A stretch of 6,516 nt of DNA from Anaerolineae bacterium CG2_30_64_16 (GTDB lineage Bacteria; Chloroflexota; Anaerolineae; CG2-30-64-16): NCBI GenBank assembly GCA_001871755.1, contig MNXL01000058.1:1-6516 (forward strand), written 5' to 3'. Made by a program: the position numbers and the translations under genes. The notes under the pieces are model-generated. The model worked only from the letters and a program-made list of their open reading frames with translations. It was not told where the DNA came from and did no database searches. This document shows, in pieces, positions 5,667 through 6,516 of this stretch; within the stretch, counting starts at the first letter, position 1; every line of letters starts with the position of its first letter.

Positions 5667-6407
5667 ATATCGAATCAAATGACCCACTAGTGGGCGGAGC
5701 AACGCACACACGCTCTCGGCGGTGATGTAGGTGTCCTTGGTCACCATCACCCATTCGTGCGTGATGGCATTCAGGGCCGCCAGGACATTGAAGCGCTGCC
5801 GCCCCGCTGGGGCCTGAATAAAGCGGCGCACGAAGGACCACAAGAAGCCGAGAAAAGGCGCCAAGACAAAGTGGGCGGCATCCACGAAAAAAGCCGCCCG
5901 TGTGCCAGCCTGCGCCTCGGCCAGCCGTGGTTCGAGCGTCTCGGTCAGATACGCCGCTTGGACCTCTGGGTCGGCTTTGGCCAGCAGCATGCCGACTTTA
6001 CGGCAGCGCATGCCCAACTTGTCGTAGAGAAAGTGCCGGACTTGCGTCGGATTGCGTTTGATGCCGGTCAAACGTTCGATCTCGCTTTGCGCTTCTTTGA
6101 TCGTGGCGGGTGGGTGTTCCCGAAAATGTGCTTCCAGGCTGGCCGCATGGGCCTGCAGGGCGCTTTCCGGCTGATAGCTGGGGCGCTCTTTGAGTTTGGC
6201 CAACCCGCCTTCCTGGTACAACCGAAAGTAATCCCGCATGGTGTTCTCGGAAACCCCGGCCAGTTCCGCAATCTGGACATGCGGGAGGTCGTGACTCTTG
6301 AGCCATAACGTCTCCATGCGCCGTTGCACAATGGGATCGGGGTAGTCATACCGCTCTTGATTCAGGGCGGCTTGGATGTCGGGGGTGAATTCAAGTTGAA
6401 TAGTCAT
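5658..6407 (-). pseudogene. IS630-family transposase, C-terminally truncated (copy B)
   Basis: The ORF is read from ATG 6407 (MTIQLEFTPD), the start shared with copy A; an extra upstream ATG at 6419 exists only here because copy A has ACG at that place, and it overlaps the -10 box. The helix-turn-helix region (IAELAGVSENTMRDYFRLYQ) and the catalytic start AFFVDAAHF with Asp176 are present. Native sequence runs to about residue 239 (ITAESVCALLRP), 13 residues further than copy A. The last codons (LVGHLIRYLP) and the stop come from the inverted repeat of the inserted element. The second Asp and the Glu are missing. The 39 or so differences from copy A over 226 residues show that these are two related but separate IS lineages rather than a recent duplication. 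Confidence 0.85.
5670..5687 (-). repeat. Terminal inverted repeat of the complete IS630 element, right (transposase 5' side)
   Basis: This is the partner of 4273-4290, followed by TA at 5688-5689. Beyond it the sequence returns to the copy B transposase. Confidence 0.85.
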
Positions 6408-6472
6408 GAGCGCTATCATACCACAACCAGGGCGAATTGTCTGAAAAACGCAGTTTATGCCCGTGTGCAGTA
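5690..6472 (-). mobile_element. IS630-family element, copy B, 5' part, interrupted
   Basis: The outer end is placed at 6472, where matching with copy A stops; a TA at 6473-6474 follows. The leader and transposase start match copy A base for base with few changes (for example TATGAT against TACGAT). The element is cut at 5690 by the complete IS630 insertion. Across that insertion only a few codons (LLARQR, then a stop) could belong to copy B before unrelated IS sequence starts, so its 3' third is lost. It faces copy A, making a widely spaced inverted repeat of about 740 bases. Confidence 0.78.
6415..6443 (-). promoter_or_regulatory. Putative transposase promoter of copy B
   Basis: On the minus strand CAGACA (6438-6443), a 17-base spacer and TATGAT (6415-6420) lie upstream of ATG 6407. 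The 7-base distance from the -10 box to the ATG implies a leaderless or nearly leaderless message, and no Shine-Dalgarno is seen. Copy A keeps the same arrangement. Confidence 0.5.
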
Positions 6473-6476
6473 TATA

Positions 6477-6511
6477 TGAGACTGTTGAGACTATAAATGA
6501 GACTATAAATG
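6477..6511. repeat. Short tandem repeat at the right edge
   Basis: TGAGACTATAAA occurs twice in tandem (6486-6497 and 6498-6509), followed by TG. A related TGAGACT at 6477-6483 precedes them. It lies just outside copy B and is AT-rich compared with its surroundings. The array may extend beyond the window. Confidence 0.7.
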
Positions 6512-6516
6512 CCCGG

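Larger units (their letters stand above)
4273..5687 (-). mobile_element. Complete IS630-family element inserted in copy B
   Basis: Terminal inverted repeats are visible: 4273-4290 reads GTGGGTCGTTTGATTCGA, and the complement of 5670-5687 reads GTGGGTCATTTGATTCGA, 17 of 18 identical. Both ends are flanked by TA (4271-4272 and 5688-5689), as expected for the TA target duplication of IS630. The interior holds one transposase coded in two overlapping frames. At 5690 the copy B transposase frame is interrupted exactly at the element end, so this insertion came after copy B. Length is about 1415 bases. With intact ends, promoter, ribosome binding site and catalytic triad it is the only element here that may still be mobile. 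Confidence 0.88.

Noticed and set aside
4273..5682. A 469-codon open frame on the + strand across the complete IS630 element
   Set aside because: It is antisense to a transposase with a visible DDE triad, helix-turn-helix and promoter. Its start lies in the terminal repeat and its sequence shows no family pattern; long antisense frames are common in GC-rich genes.
6477..6511. CRISPR array
   Set aside because: The repeats are only 12 bases, directly tandem and without spacers; no cas gene is present.

Overview
The window is a GC-rich bacterial accessory region in two parts: a short three-gene operon on the left (29-1174) and a pile-up of nested and truncated insertion sequences filling the rest (about 1280 to 6474). 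No ribosomal, tRNA or housekeeping gene is present, so the host cannot be fixed. The long-form HicA, the dense IS630 and IS4-like load and the tiny palindromes scattered inside genes would suit a Chloroflexota or another large-genome environmental bacterium, but this is a weak inference.

Left part, + strand: an acidic cytoplasmic protein that resembles the DUF6557 family (29-595) overlaps by 41 bases a HicA-type mRNA interferase toxin (555-827). The toxin overlaps by an ATGA junction its HicB-type antitoxin (824-1174). The three genes look transcriptionally and translationally coupled. The toxin gene carries an extra stretch of about six codons formed by a micro-palindrome (760-783).

Right part: (1) the 5' portion of an IS630-family element, copy A (+ strand, 1282-2025), cut before its second catalytic residue; (2) an IS4-like element (- strand, about 2026-3993) whose transposase is broken by at least two frame changes, one of them at a 33-base palindromic repeat and with a second, in-frame copy of the same repeat; (3) the first 64 codons of a different IS630-like transposase (- strand, 3993 to about 4257), cut by the end of the IS4-like element; (4) a complete-looking IS630-family element (4273-5687, - strand) with 18-base terminal inverted repeats, TA flanks, a promoter, a strong ribosome binding site and an A7 slippery run joining two ORFs; (5) the 5' portion of a second IS630 element, copy B (- strand, 5690-6472), about 83% identical in protein to copy A and facing it, interrupted by element 4.

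The layering suggests an old insertion hot spot. Copy B was hit by the complete IS630 element, and the IS4-like element abuts both copy A and the third IS630 fragment. The complete IS630 element is the only one that looks potentially active. The most unusual observation is that short palindromic cassettes have landed inside coding sequence at three places (in hicA and twice in the IS4-like transposase), twice apparently keeping the frame and once destroying it.
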